From positions 372,001 to 436,000 of the forward strand of contig NZ_VNHS01000004.1 of assembly GCF_008124765.1 (NCBI RefSeq): 64,000 bases of DNA. The letters are read 5' to 3'. The notes below the pieces were generated by a model. It ran no database searches. It was not told the DNA's origin and saw only the letters and a program-made list of their open reading frames with translations. A program made the position numbers and the translations under genes. This stretch comes from Paenibacillus methanolicus (GTDB lineage Bacteria; Bacillota; Bacilli; Paenibacillales; Paenibacillaceae). Below, in pieces: positions 38,321 through 48,226 of this stretch; position 1 is the stretch's first letter; the number at the start of each line of letters is the position of its first letter.

Positions 38321-39421
38321 GTGATACGTACGGAAGAACTGCTGCTCAACGTCGGCCCCCAGCATCCGAGCACACACGGGGTGTTCCGGATCATCGTTAA
38401 GCTGGACGGCGAGGTCATTACCGAGGCGACGCCGGTCATGGGGTATTTGCACCGGGGAACGGAGAAGCTGGCGGAGGAGCTCACTTATACGCAAATCATC
38501 CCCTACACGGACCGGATGGATTACGTCTCCGCGATGACCAATAACTACGTGCTCTGCCATGCGGTGGAGACGATGATGGGCCTTGCGGTCCCGGAGCGCG
38601 CCGAGTTTCTGCGTCTCATCGTCATGGAACTGCAGCGGGTCGCGAGCCATCTCGTCTGGTGGGGGACATACCTGCTCGACATCGGGGCGATGAGCCCGTT
38701 TCTCTACGCTTTCCGCGACCGGGAGACGATCGTGAACTTGTTCAACGAACTGAGCGGCGCGCGGCTCACTTACAATTACATGCGGGTCGGCGGGGTGAAG
38801 TGGGATGCGACGGACGCATGGCTAGATAAGGTCCGAGACTTCCTCCCCTACATGGAAAAGAAGCTCGTCGAATATGACCATCTCGTCAGCGGCAACGAAA
38901 TTTTCCTCGCGCGTATTCGCGGCGTAGGGCGTTATGACGCAGAGACCGCGATCGATTACGGCCTCTCCGGGGCCAATTTGCGCTGTACCGGGGTCGATTG
39001 GGATCTTCGCCGTACGAAGCCGTACAGCCTCTACGAACGCTTCGAGTTCGACGTTCCCGTTGGTCGCACGGGCGACTGCCACGATCGCTACCTCATTCGG
39101 TTGGAGGAAATTCGCCAATCGCTGCGCATTCTGCGGCAAGCGCTGGAGCAGTTCCCGTCCGGAGGCGAGACGATGGGCAAGGTGCCGCGCGTCATTCGGC
39201 CGCCGGCCGGCGAGGTGTACGTCGCCATCGAATCGCCGCGGGGCGAGATCGGCTGCCACATCGTGTCCAAAGGCAAGCAGGAGCCGTACCGGCTTAAGTT
39301 CCGCCGCCCGTCGTTCGTCAATTTGCAAATCTTGCCGAAGCTGCTCGTAGGCGAAACGATGACGAACCTCATTACGATCTTGGGCGGGATCGATATTGTC
39401 GTCGGGGAGGTCGATTGCTGA
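38321..39421 (+). CDS. nuoD: NADH-quinone oxidoreductase subunit D
   Basis: 366 residues, the 49-kDa-type subunit forming the quinone-binding site with NuoB. LNVGPQHPSTHGVFR at the start, GYLHRGTEKLAE, NYMRVGGVKWD and the C-terminal ILGGIDIVVGEVD (Asp in the terminal D-C position replaced by D-C-stop) are present. GTG start after CGGAGGTG. Confidence 0.96.
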   Translation: MIRTEELLLNVGPQHPSTHGVFRIIVKLDGEVITEATPVMGYLHRGTEKLAEELTYTQIIPYTDRMDYVSAMTNNYVLCHAVETMMGLAVPERAEFLRLIVMELQRVASHLVWWGTYLLDIGAMSPFLYAFRDRETIVNLFNELSGARLTYNYMRVGGVKWDATDAWLDKVRDFLPYMEKKLVEYDHLVSGNEIFLARIRGVGRYDAETAIDYGLSGANLRCTGVDWDLRRTKPYSLYERFEFDVPVGRTGDCHDRYLIRLEEIRQSLRILRQALEQFPSGGETMGKVPRVIRPPAGEVYVAIESPRGEIGCHIVSKGKQEPYRLKFRRPSFVNLQILPKLLVGETMTNLITILGGIDIVVGEVDC

Positions 39422-40431
39422 TGGGCGGCATGCTGGACGACACGCTGACGTGGGGCAATGCGTTCGTATTTCTGCTATGGGGCGTCGTGCTCCTCGTGCT
39501 GGTGCTCGGCTTCGTCACGTACGCGATTTATTTCGAGCGCAAAATTATCGGCTGGATGCAGCTGCGCATCGGCCCGAACCGAGTCGGCCCGCTCGGCCTG
39601 CTGCAGACGGTGGCGGATATTTTGAAGCTGCTGATCAAAGAAGATACGATCCCGCGCAAAGCCGACCGGGTGCTATTCATGCTGGCGCCCGCGCTGGCCT
39701 ACGTTCCGGCTTTCGGCGTACTCGCGGTCATTCCGTATACGCAGGACCTGTATTTCGCGGACATAAACGTTGGTCTCCTCTACTACGTGGCGCTGTCCGG
39801 CATCACCACGATTGCGATCGTGCTCGGGGGCTGGGCGTCCAACAACAAATACGCGCTGCTCGGGGGCATGCGGTCGGCGGCGCAGATGATCAGCTACGAG
39901 GTGCCGCTCGTCATTTCCGTCGTCGGCGTCATCATGATGTCCGGCACGATGAACTTGCGCGGAATCGCGGAGCAGCAGGGGGATTGGTTCTGGCAGTGGA
40001 ACTTCCTCCCGCAAATCATTGGCTTCGTCGTGTTCGTCATCGCTGCCGTCTCGGAGCTGAACCGGACGCCGTTCGACCTGCCGGAGGCGGAATCCGAGCT
40101 GGTGGCGGGGTATCACGTCGAGTACAGCGGCTTTCGCTTCGCGTTCTTCATGCTGACGGAGTACGTGTACATGTACGCGATCGCGGCCCTCACGACCGTG
40201 CTGTTCCTCGGGGGCTGGCACGCGCCGCTGGCATTCCTGGATTTCGTGCCGGGTATCGTCTGGTTTCTGCTCAAATTCGCGCTGGTCGTCTTTTTCCTCA
40301 TATGGCTTCGGGGCACGATGCCGCGCATCCGCGTCGATCAGCTGATGGGGCTCGGGTGGAAGGTGCTGCTGCCGCTGGCGATCCTGAACGTGTTCGTGAC
40401 GGCGGTGTATCTCGAGCTGTTCGTCAAATAG
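39421..40431 (+). CDS. nuoH: NADH-quinone oxidoreductase subunit H
   Basis: 336 residues, eight membrane helices, forms the quinone channel. YFERKIIGWMQLRIGPNRVGPLGLLQ and ELNRTPFDLPEAESELVAGYHVEYSG in parts are diagnostic. ATG 39421 overlaps the nuoD stop (TGATG). Confidence 0.96.
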   Translation: MGGMLDDTLTWGNAFVFLLWGVVLLVLVLGFVTYAIYFERKIIGWMQLRIGPNRVGPLGLLQTVADILKLLIKEDTIPRKADRVLFMLAPALAYVPAFGVLAVIPYTQDLYFADINVGLLYYVALSGITTIAIVLGGWASNNKYALLGGMRSAAQMISYEVPLVISVVGVIMMSGTMNLRGIAEQQGDWFWQWNFLPQIIGFVVFVIAAVSELNRTPFDLPEAESELVAGYHVEYSGFRFAFFMLTEYVYMYAIAALTTVLFLGGWHAPLAFLDFVPGIVWFLLKFALVVFFLIWLRGTMPRIRVDQLMGLGWKVLLPLAILNVFVTAVYLELFVK

Positions 40432-40465
40432 CGCCAATCGAAGCCGACAAGAAGGGGGCACGCCC

Positions 40466-40921
40466 ATGAAAGGCCTGTTGAAAGGACTCGGCGTCACGTT
40501 CAAAGCGATGACGAAGCCGAAGGTGACCATCGCGTATCCCGACGAGCCGTTGGTGATGCCGGACCGGTTCCGCGGCATCCAGCATTTTATCCCCGAGCTG
40601 TGCATCGTCTGCAATCAATGCGCCCGCGTCTGTCCGACCGACTGCATTACGCTGACGGGCAAGCCGAACCCGGACCCGGAGAAGAAGGGCAAGGTCATCG
40701 ATACGTTCGATATTAATTTCGAAATTTGCATTCTGTGCGACCTGTGCACCGAGGTGTGCCCGACCGAGGCGATCGTCATGACGAACAATTTCGAGCTGGC
40801 CGCTTACAGCCGGGACGATCTGTTCAAGGACCGGCAATGGCTGAGGGACAACAACAAGAACGTGCGCCAAGACAACAACAATATCGGGGCACCGCAGCCG
40901 GGCAAAGGGGGCGCGAAGTGA
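40466..40921 (+). CDS. nuoI: NADH-quinone oxidoreductase subunit I
   Basis: 151 residues with two 4Fe-4S motifs: C46-C49-C52-C56 (CIVCNQCARVCP) and C88-C91-C94-C98 (CILCDLCTEVCP). These are clusters N6a and N6b that pass electrons to NuoB. Ends in a polar Asn/Gly/Lys tail. AAGAAGGGGG precedes ATG 40466. Confidence 0.96.
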   Translation: MKGLLKGLGVTFKAMTKPKVTIAYPDEPLVMPDRFRGIQHFIPELCIVCNQCARVCPTDCITLTGKPNPDPEKKGKVIDTFDINFEICILCDLCTEVCPTEAIVMTNNFELAAYSRDDLFKDRQWLRDNNKNVRQDNNNIGAPQPGKGGAK

Positions 40922-40924
40922 GCG

Positions 40925-41443
40925 ATGGGTAACGTTGAGCTGACGGGAGAGTTCGTCGCGTTCTTCGTCTTCGCCGTCATGATCATCTCCGGCTCGGTGT
41001 TTATGATCAGCCTCACGAAAGTGGTGCATATGGTGCTTTCGCTGCTGGCGGCCTTTATTGGCGTGGCGGGGCTGTTCATCCTGCTGGAAGCCGAATTCCT
41101 CGCCTTCGTCCAGGTGCTGATTTACGCTGGGGCGGTGGCGATCCTGATGATCTTCGGCATTATGATGACGAAGCATCAAGAGGAGGAGAAGGCGACGACG
41201 AAGCGCGCTTGGCAAGAAGGGTTGGCGGCCGTGGGCGCGCTTGCGCTGTTCGGGCTGCTGTTCTTCGCGATCCGCTCGTCGGAGCTGGCGCCGGCGCAGT
41301 CGTTCGAAGCCGGCGAAGACAACGCGCTCGAGATCGGGAAGCTGCTGTTCACGAATTACGTCATTCCCTTCGAGCTGGTGTCGGTGCTGCTGACCGTGGC
41401 GTTTATCGGGTCGATCGTGCTGGCCAAGAAGGAGGCGGAGTAG
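40925..41443 (+). CDS. nuoJ: NADH-quinone oxidoreductase subunit J
   Basis: 172 residues, five membrane helices. [21 protein letters not shown] is the conserved helix. Starts 3 bases after nuoI. A gap of 139 bases to nuoK, long for this operon, contains a possible small ORF. Confidence 0.95.
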   Translation: MGNVELTGEFVAFFVFAVMIISGSVFMISLTKVVHMVLSLLAAFIGVAGLFILLEAEFLAFVQVLIYAGAVAILMIFGIMMTKHQEEEKATTKRAWQEGLAAVGALALFGLLFFAIRSSELAPAQSFEAGEDNALEIGKLLFTNYVIPFELVSVLLTVAFIGSIVLAKKEAE

Positions 41444-41445
41444 CG

Positions 41446-41601
41446 ATGGAAGTTTGCGCGAAAATGGAAGCGGCCGCGCCGCGCTCGCCGTTAGCCGGCT
41501 TGCCTGCCGGGCCGAAGGCGATAGGGTTCTCGGCTATGACGTATCCCCCGCTTACCGCGATGCTTCCAAAGGAGGCTTCGGTATGCTCGCTTCGTATTTG
41601 A
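41446..41601 (+). CDS. Possible small ORF between nuoJ and nuoK
   Basis: 51 codons starting 2 bases after the nuoJ stop, with a good AAGGAGG (41429-41435) ten bases ahead. It reads into nuoK by 19 bases in another frame. The peptide is Ala/Pro-rich without a recognised motif. It could be a translated leader that couples nuoK to nuoJ, or chance. Confidence 0.25.
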   Translation: MEVCAKMEAAAPRSPLAGLPAGPKAIGFSAMTYPPLTAMLPKEASVCSLRI

Positions 41602-41885
41602 CTCTTGCGGCGATCTTGTTCTGCGTCGGGCTATATGGCGTGCTGGCCAAGCGCAACACCGTCGTGGTGCTGCTGTCGATCGAACTGATGCTGAACGCGG
41701 CGAACGTCAATCTCGTCGCCTTCTCCAAATACGGCGTCGTCCCGTCGCTCTCCGGCCACATGTTCGCGCTCTTCTCGATCGCGGTCGGCGCGGCGGAAGC
41801 GGCTGTGGGGATCGCCATTCTGATCATGCTGTACCGCGCGCGCGGCACGGTGAACGTGGACGACTATGACGAATTGAGGGGGTAG
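41583..41885 (+). CDS. nuoK: NADH-quinone oxidoreductase subunit K
   Basis: 100 residues, three helices with the conserved membrane glutamates in [18 protein letters not shown] and [22 protein letters not shown] (41567-41574) precedes ATG 41583. Confidence 0.96.
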   Translation: MLASYLTLAAILFCVGLYGVLAKRNTVVVLLSIELMLNAANVNLVAFSKYGVVPSLSGHMFALFSIAVGAAEAAVGIAILIMLYRARGTVNVDDYDELRG

Positions 41886-41890
41886 GAGCC

Positions 41891-43765
41891 ATGGATACGA
41901 TTTTTACGCAGCTGGGCTGGCTCGTGCCGTTATTCCCGCTTGCGGCCTTCCTCATCCTGACGGCGATGGGGCGAGGAAACCGGACGTTGGCCGCATGGAT
42001 CGGGACGCTAGCGTCCTTGGGCTCGTTCGCGCTGTCGGTGCTCATCTGGACCGAGCGGCTGGGGAGCGATGCGCTAGATTACAGCGACGGTTTCCGTTGG
42101 CTGTCCGCCGGGCCGCTGCAGCTGACGCTGGGCTTCGAAATTACGAACCTGACGTCGCTCATGCTGCTGGTCGTCACCGCCGTGAGCGTGCTCGTCAATC
42201 TCTATTCGGCGGGTTACATGAAAGACGACGAGCGGGCGACGGTCTTCTTCGGCTATGTCGCGCTCTTCGCGTTCTCGATGCTTGGACTCGTGTTGGCCGA
42301 TAATTTGCTGGGGCTCTATGTATTCTGGGAGTTGGTGGGCGTCTGCTCCTTCCTGCTTGTCGGCTTCTGGTACACCAAGCCGTCCGCTCGGGCCGCGGCC
42401 AAGAAAGCGTTCATCGTGACGCGGATCGGCGATGCGGGGCTCCTGCTCGGAATCATTCTGCTGTACTGGCAAATGCCAAGTCATACGCTCGACTTCGCGA
42501 GCATTCAGAATGTGTTCCAAGGCCAAGGCGGCGCCATTGAAGCCGGGATGACGACGCTCATTGCGCTGCTCATCTTCGTCGGCGCGGCGGGCAAGTCCGG
42601 CCAATTCCCGCTCCACGTCTGGCTGCCGGACGCCATGGAAGGGCCGACGCCGATCAGCGCGCTTATTCATGCGGCGACGATGGTCGCGGCGGGCGTCTTT
42701 CTGATCGCGCGGACGTTCGATATTTTCGAAGCGTCCCAGGCGGCGATGGATACGGTGGCGTACATAGGCGGCTTCACGGCGATTTTCGCGGCGACGATCG
42801 CGGTAGCGCAGCAGGATATGAAGCGCATTCTCGCGTATTCGACGGTGAGCCAGCTCGGCTATATGATGATGGCGCTCGGGCTGGGGTCGCTGACCGGCGG
42901 TATTTTTCACCTCGTAACCCACGCGTTCTTCAAGGCGCTGCTGTTCCTCGGAGCGGGCAGCGTCATTCACGCCGTACATACGCAGGATATCCGGCAGATG
43001 GGCGGCATATGGCGGCGGATGCGGGTGACGTCGGTCACCTTCGGCATCGGAGCGCTGGCGCTGTCGGGCATCCCGCCGTTCTCGGGCTTCTGGTCCAAGG
43101 ACGCGATCTTGCATACCGCGTTTCAGGAGAAGCCGCTGTTGTTCGCGCTGGGGCTGGCGGCGGCTTTCCTGACCGCGTTCTATATGTCCCGTCTCTTCTT
43201 CTCCGTCTTCACGGGCAAGGCACGGGGCAACCTCGGCCATGTGAAGGAGTCGCCGTGGACGATGACGCTGCCGCTGGCCGTACTCACCGTTCCCGCGGTA
43301 CTGTCCGGGCTGATTGAGACGCCGTGGAACAATACGCTCGGACACTGGCTCTCCGGCGGCACGGAGACGACGCATACGGGCGGCGGTCTCGTCATGGTCG
43401 CTTCGGCCGCGGTCGGCGTGTTGGGCATTTATATCGGCTGGCTGGCGTATGCGAAAGGCACGATCAACCGCGAGACGATCACCGCTCGCGTGCCCGGACT
43501 CGTGCGGCTGCTTGGCGAGGGTTATTATGTGGATCGGCTCTACAACGCGGTATTCGTCCAAGGCGTGCGCGGGATCGGGCGCGTCTTCGCGATTATCGAC
43601 GATCACATCGTCGGCGGTGCGGTCCGCCTGGTTGGCGGGGCTGCCCTGCTGCTCGGCCGCGGCGGAACGCGCCTGCATAACGGCCAAGTGCAAACGTATG
43701 GCTTGATTACGCTGTTCGGCCTCCTGGTCTTGCTCGTCTCGATTGCCGGAAGGGGGTGGTGGTAG
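41891..43765 (+). CDS. nuoL: NADH-quinone oxidoreductase subunit L
   Basis: 624 residues, the largest antiporter-like proton pump subunit, with about 16 helices. FWELVGVCSFLLVGFWY, GKSGQFPLHVWLPDAMEGPTPISALIHAATMV in parts and LAYSTVSQLGYMM are hallmarks. Starts 5 bases after nuoK. Confidence 0.97.
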   Translation: MDTIFTQLGWLVPLFPLAAFLILTAMGRGNRTLAAWIGTLASLGSFALSVLIWTERLGSDALDYSDGFRWLSAGPLQLTLGFEITNLTSLMLLVVTAVSVLVNLYSAGYMKDDERATVFFGYVALFAFSMLGLVLADNLLGLYVFWELVGVCSFLLVGFWYTKPSARAAAKKAFIVTRIGDAGLLLGIILLYWQMPSHTLDFASIQNVFQGQGGAIEAGMTTLIALLIFVGAAGKSGQFPLHVWLPDAMEGPTPISALIHAATMVAAGVFLIARTFDIFEASQAAMDTVAYIGGFTAIFAATIAVAQQDMKRILAYSTVSQLGYMMMALGLGSLTGGIFHLVTHAFFKALLFLGAGSVIHAVHTQDIRQMGGIWRRMRVTSVTFGIGALALSGIPPFSGFWSKDAILHTAFQEKPLLFALGLAAAFLTAFYMSRLFFSVFTGKARGNLGHVKESPWTMTLPLAVLTVPAVLSGLIETPWNNTLGHWLSGGTETTHTGGGLVMVASAAVGVLGIYIGWLAYAKGTINRETITARVPGLVRLLGEGYYVDRLYNAVFVQGVRGIGRVFAIIDDHIVGGAVRLVGGAALLLGRGGTRLHNGQVQTYGLITLFGLLVLLVSIAGRGWW

Positions 43766-45420
43766 TGTTGGAAGAACTGCCGATTCTATCGCTGATCACT
43801 TTCTCGCCACTGCTGGGTCTGCTCGTTCTTCTCTTTCTGCCCAAGCAGCGAAGCCGGTGGCTGAAAATAACGGCGATCGCCGCAACCTTTATTCCGCTGG
43901 CGCTTTCCCTATGGCTCTATGCCGATTACAGCTCCCGCTCGCCCGAAGACGCGGCCGCGTACGGCGAATCGGTTACGTGGGTGGATGTCGCGCTGAACAA
44001 GGAAACGGTGGGCGACGTAGCATCGTATTCGTTCAAGCTGGCCTACCAAATGGATATCGACGGGGTATCCTTGCCGCTCATGCTGCTGACGACGATCGTG
44101 GCCGCCATGGCGGCGCTGGCTTCGGTGCATATCAAGAAACGGTGGAAAGCGTTCTACTTCTGGTTTTTGCTGCTCGAGGTCGGCATGCTCGGCGTGTTCA
44201 TGGCGCGCGATTTGTTCTTATTCTTCATCTTCTTCGAGCTGACGCTCGTTCCGATGTTCTTCCTCATCGGCATCTGGGGATTTTTCGGGAGGGAAAAGGC
44301 GGCCAGCCGGTTCCTGATTTATAACGGTCTCGGTTCGGCGATCATGCTGGTGGCCTTCCTGCTGTTGACGGTCACGGCGGGCTTCCATCAGGTGGAGACG
44401 GGAAGCGGGGAGGGGGTCCGCCTCGAATATAGCGGAAGCTACGAGGTGCTGCAAGAGAGCTTCTCGAACCCCGATTCGTATATTAACCAGGGGGCGCCGG
44501 AGTCCGGTGGCGATACCGCGATGACGACCGCGCAGAATCCGTTCTACCTGTCGGAGGCGATGCGGTGGACGATTTTTCTCCTGCTGCTCATCGCCTTCGG
44601 GATTAAGCTGCCGATCGCGCCGTTCCATACGTGGATGCTGCGCGTGCACGCGGAAGCGCCGCCGTCGATCGTCATGATTCATTCGGGCGTGCTGCTCAAA
44701 ATGGGGGCTTACGGCCTGATGCGCTTCGGTCTCTTCTTGTTCCCGGCACAGGCGGGCGAGGCGGCGGTCGCGATCGCGGTGCTTGGGGCGGTCAACGTCC
44801 TGTACGGCGCGATACTGGCAATGGTGCAGAAGGACCTGAAGCTTGTCCTAGCCTACTCCTCGATCAGCCATATGGGCATTGTGCTGCTCGGATTGGCATC
44901 CTTGAACGAGATCGGGCTGGAAGGCGCCGTCGTGCAGATGGTGTCGCACGGCCTGATCTCCGCGCTGCTCTTCTTGATTGTCGGCAGTCTGCAGGAGCGG
45001 ACGGATACGACGGAGCTTGCGCAGCTGGGCGGCTTGGCCCGCAGCATGCCGTTCATGAGCGGCGTCCTGCTCGCGGCGGGCATGGCGTCCCTTGGCTTGC
45101 CGGGGCTGTCCGGGTTCATCGGCGAATTCCTGTCGCTGCTCGGCCTGTTCGACACGCAGCCGGTTATCGTTGCGGTCGCCGTGCTGGGCGTCGTGCTCGC
45201 GGCGGTCTATGTGCTGCGCGCGGTGCTGGCGATTACGTACGGACCGATGCCGGAGAAGTTCGCGGCCTTGCGCGATGCCCGATTAGTTGAAGCGGTGCCG
45301 ATGATCGTGCTGCTGGCGATGATCGTGCTCGTTGGCATCTATCCTTCCATCTTGACCGATCCGATGGCGCATGGCTTCGACGCGCTTATTCACATGCTGC
45401 CGGGAGGTGAGGCGTCGTGA
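43765..45420 (+). CDS. nuoM: NADH-quinone oxidoreductase subunit M
   Basis: 551 residues, antiporter-like pump subunit. FFELTLVPMFFLIGIWG, PIAPFHTWMLRVHAEAPPSIVMIHSGVLLKMGAYG in parts and AYSSISHMGIVLLG are diagnostic. Several in-frame GTG codons (43756, 43759, 43765) and TTG 43768 are possible; AGGGGG at 43751-43756 best fits GTG 43765, which overlaps the nuoL stop by 1 base. The loop at about residues 208-258 (ETGSGEGVRLEY, NQGAPESGG) is longer and more polar than usual. Confidence 0.96.
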   Translation: MLEELPILSLITFSPLLGLLVLLFLPKQRSRWLKITAIAATFIPLALSLWLYADYSSRSPEDAAAYGESVTWVDVALNKETVGDVASYSFKLAYQMDIDGVSLPLMLLTTIVAAMAALASVHIKKRWKAFYFWFLLLEVGMLGVFMARDLFLFFIFFELTLVPMFFLIGIWGFFGREKAASRFLIYNGLGSAIMLVAFLLLTVTAGFHQVETGSGEGVRLEYSGSYEVLQESFSNPDSYINQGAPESGGDTAMTTAQNPFYLSEAMRWTIFLLLLIAFGIKLPIAPFHTWMLRVHAEAPPSIVMIHSGVLLKMGAYGLMRFGLFLFPAQAGEAAVAIAVLGAVNVLYGAILAMVQKDLKLVLAYSSISHMGIVLLGLASLNEIGLEGAVVQMVSHGLISALLFLIVGSLQERTDTTELAQLGGLARSMPFMSGVLLAAGMASLGLPGLSGFIGEFLSLLGLFDTQPVIVAVAVLGVVLAAVYVLRAVLAITYGPMPEKFAALRDARLVEAVPMIVLLAMIVLVGIYPSILTDPMAHGFDALIHMLPGGEAS

Positions 45421-46988
45421 TCGCGAACCAAGGAACAACGGCGACGGTCGGCGCGTTCACATGGAGCGACGCGCTATATTTGGCGCCGGAAGGTCTGCTG
45501 ATCGTCGTGGCGCTGCTGCTCATTCTGATCGACCTCGCGCTCCCGAGCACGTTCGGCAGGAACAAGCTGGGCTGGCTTACGCTTGCCGGTTTGCTCGGAT
45601 CCGGCGGACTCGTCATATGGCGGATGGCGGAGGTAGCGGGCGTACGGGCAGAGGAGAACGGAAGCAGCGGCGTGATTCGGGTGCTGGCGGACAGCTATCG
45701 GATCGATCATTTTGCCGGTACGCTCAAGCTGATCTTCCTGCTCGCCGCCGCGCTCGTCGTCCTGATGAGCAACGGGACGATGAAGCGAGAGGAGACGCCG
45801 AACCGGGGCGAATACTACTACTTGATGCTGCCGGCCGTCGTCGGCGCGATGATTATGGTATCCTCGGGCGACCTGATCACGCTGTATGTCGGCCTGGAGC
45901 TGCTCAGCGTCACGACCTACGTGCTCGTCGGCATGCGCAAGCAGGGAGCGAAGTCCGCGGAGGCCGCGTTCAAATACGTCGTGACCGGCGGCTTGTCGTC
46001 CGCGTTCATTTTGTTCGGCATGTCGTATTTGTACGGCGTGGGCGGATCGACGAACATCGGCGCGATCGCGAACGTCTTCCAGACGCAGGGCATTGCGGGC
46101 CTGTCGCCGCTGCTCGCCGTTGGCCTGTTCATGCTCATTGCCGGGTTCGGCATCAAAATCGCGGCCGCGCCGTTCCATGCCTGGGCGCCGGATGTCGTGG
46201 AAGGTTCATCGTCGCCGGTCGCGGCCTTCTTGGCCGTCGTATCCAAAGGGGCGGCGCTCGCGGTCGTCTTCCGCATCGTGTATAATATCGTCTTCTTCGC
46301 GGATTCGCCGGACGGCGACATCGCGGGGGATACGTTCCTGCTGCTGCTCGTGCTGGCCGCCGCCTCGATGCTGATCGGGACGTTGACGGCGCTGCGCCAA
46401 CGGCAGCTGAGAAGGCTGCTCGCGTTATCCGGCGTCGCCAATGCCGGCTACCTGCTCGTGCCGCTCGGCCTATCGCTGAAGGGCATGCACGCCTCGAATT
46501 TCGGCGAGTTACTCTTGTATCTGCTGGCGTATACGCTCATGACGATTGGCGCCTTTGCCGTCGTGGCGACGGTGACGCAGGCGGCGGACGACGAATCGTT
46601 CGGCAGTTTCGCCGGCTTGTATCACCGGGCGCCTTGGACCGCGACCGCGATGCTGGTGTTTCTCCTCTCGCTGGCGGGGCTGCCGTTGACCGGCGGATTT
46701 TTCGGCAAACTGTTTATTTTGTTCGGGGCAGCCCAGTCCGGCGCGTATTGGCTGGTCGCCGTGATGGCGGTCAGCAGCGTCATCTCGTATTACTTCTATT
46801 TCGCGATCGCGCGGCAAATGTTCATGCGCACCGAAGGCGAAGATACGCGCGTTCCCGTATCGGGCGCGACGGGCGCCGTCATCTGGATGTGCGTGCTCGG
46901 GACGCTGGTATTGGGTGTATGGCCGGGCGTGGTGTTCGATCTGGTTAACACGCATTTTTCGATAGTCGGCGATCTGCTGATTCGGTAG
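45417..46988 (+). CDS. nuoN: NADH-quinone oxidoreductase subunit N
   Basis: 523 residues, third antiporter-like pump subunit. LYVGLELLSVTTYVLVGM, IAAAPFHAWAPDVVEGSSSPVAAFLAVVSK in parts and LAGLPLTGGFFGKLFIL are typical. GTG start overlapping nuoM by 4 bases. No nuoE, F or G follows, so the electron input module is absent, as in other Firmicutes. Confidence 0.96.
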   Translation: MIANQGTTATVGAFTWSDALYLAPEGLLIVVALLLILIDLALPSTFGRNKLGWLTLAGLLGSGGLVIWRMAEVAGVRAEENGSSGVIRVLADSYRIDHFAGTLKLIFLLAAALVVLMSNGTMKREETPNRGEYYYLMLPAVVGAMIMVSSGDLITLYVGLELLSVTTYVLVGMRKQGAKSAEAAFKYVVTGGLSSAFILFGMSYLYGVGGSTNIGAIANVFQTQGIAGLSPLLAVGLFMLIAGFGIKIAAAPFHAWAPDVVEGSSSPVAAFLAVVSKGAALAVVFRIVYNIVFFADSPDGDIAGDTFLLLLVLAAASMLIGTLTALRQRQLRRLLALSGVANAGYLLVPLGLSLKGMHASNFGELLLYLLAYTLMTIGAFAVVATVTQAADDESFGSFAGLYHRAPWTATAMLVFLLSLAGLPLTGGFFGKLFILFGAAQSGAYWLVAVMAVSSVISYYFYFAIARQMFMRTEGEDTRVPVSGATGAVIWMCVLGTLVLGVWPGVVFDLVNTHFSIVGDLLIR

Positions 46989-47003
46989 GGAGTACGGAGA
47001 GAA

Positions 47004-47033
47004 GGCTTTCCTCGGGAGGGGAAGGTCTTTTTT
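47004..47033 (+). terminator. Terminator of the nuo operon
   Basis: GGCTTTCCTC (47004-47013), loop GGGA, GGGGAAGGTC (47018-47027) with G-T pairs, then six T. Confidence 0.7.
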
Positions 47034-47039
47034 GTGTGG

Positions 47040-48155
47040 CATCGAAAACCTATGAAAATGCAGTTTTCGTAACAACGATCAATTCTTAACGGACGGCAAA
47101 TAGAGAGCGTTGGCAGCTATCTGAAATTGCGAGATATTGTTAGTCCCTAAGCTCTGATCAAGACGTAAAATGGTGCTTTGCGCATGGCATAACTAATATC
47201 GAAATCTGCATAGATTGGGAGGATTTAGAAGGGATGAGGACTACGTGGGAGCAGTGTCTTTAGCGATAATTAATATGACGGCCCCGAGAAAAGAGGACTT
47301 ATCGGACGAAAAGTTTCATAATAACAAATTGCGGGTTAAAGGCTCAATATGATGAGCCGAATTCCATGGAGAGAAGGGTCACCAGATTGGCGCGAACGAT
47401 ACATCCGAAGCGGGACGATCGCCCGTAGAGGACGTCTGTAAAGAGACGTATGAAGACGTAGGTCAGCCGTGCAGAGCGCCGCGATCCGTTAGCGACCATT
47501 CATTTTATTCATTCAATTCTGGTCGGTCAGCACAGCCCCATCCTGGCAAAGACCATTGAAATCCCCTAAGTCAGCTGCGTGATCGGCATGAAGGGGGCGT
47601 TAAATCTGATCGACTCTCCTCAATCGGCGGTCAATGGCAACGGCTTGAAAGCAGTGCGACACGTATTAGGCAGGCATGGGTCGAACCGATAACGGATTGC
47701 CGTAATGCTCACGGCAATGCTTACAATGCCGATTAAAACACTGGTCGCAAGTGGGATTGCGAGATGGACGTTTTTGCGGCATCCGTTACGAAAAGGTGTT
47801 TTTTTCGGTTGCTCTATCACTATATGGGACTTGTGACCTATCAAGGTGAACGCGCCCGGTGCACCGACATAACACCGCCAATCGATCCAAGAAGCGAAAT
47901 TACCTGCCGATAGGAGCTTTTGAAGTTTTCGTTAAAGGACGCTTCGAAAGGCATGCAATAGGGGGCGAAGTTGTACGTTGTAGGAAGTGGGAATATTGGT
48001 GGAAACATTTTCTTGGTGGTGAACGTCTATCATCTGACGGCTCTTGCGCAAGCCCGTATTAGCGCGAGAAGGACGGCTTTTCCAGGTTATGAACAAGGTG
48101 CTCCGAGTTAGGAGAGGGGCAAAGGCGGGTCTTTTTCCTTACTGGCATACGACGC
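47040..48155. other. Gene-poor stretch of about 1.1 kb
   Basis: No ORF here has an RBS together with a recognisable product. On the + strand at 47407-47469 a frame reads SEAGRSPVEDVCKETYEDVG, which vaguely recalls the Nudix box, but it is short, lacks the leading glycines and has no start. A minus-strand frame at 47620-47844 has one hydrophobic stretch and no RBS. The region may hold decayed genes or a horizontally acquired remnant. Confidence 0.4.
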
Positions 48156-48171
48156 GTATTCTGTTTATAAT
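48142..48171 (+). promoter_or_regulatory. Promoter for the ywzB gene
   Basis: CTGGCA (48142-48147), 18-base spacer, TATAAT (48166-48171), 56 bases before the start. Confidence 0.45.
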
Positions 48172-48226
48172 GGAACGATGGCAAAGCGGCCGAGAGCGCG
48201 CGAGCAATGAAGGCGGAGGCTAAGAG

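Noticed and set aside
42074-43693. 539-codon minus-strand frame opposite nuoL
   Set aside because: Composition (Arg, His, Glu, Gln rich) is typical of antisense to GC-rich membrane-protein genes; no motif.
47620-47844. Minus-strand 74-codon frame with one hydrophobic stretch
   Set aside because: TTG start without RBS, no similarity recognised, in a region without other coding signals.
47859-48062. Plus-strand 67-codon frame in the gene-poor region
   Set aside because: No RBS, basic and aromatic composition unlike a real protein, no motif.
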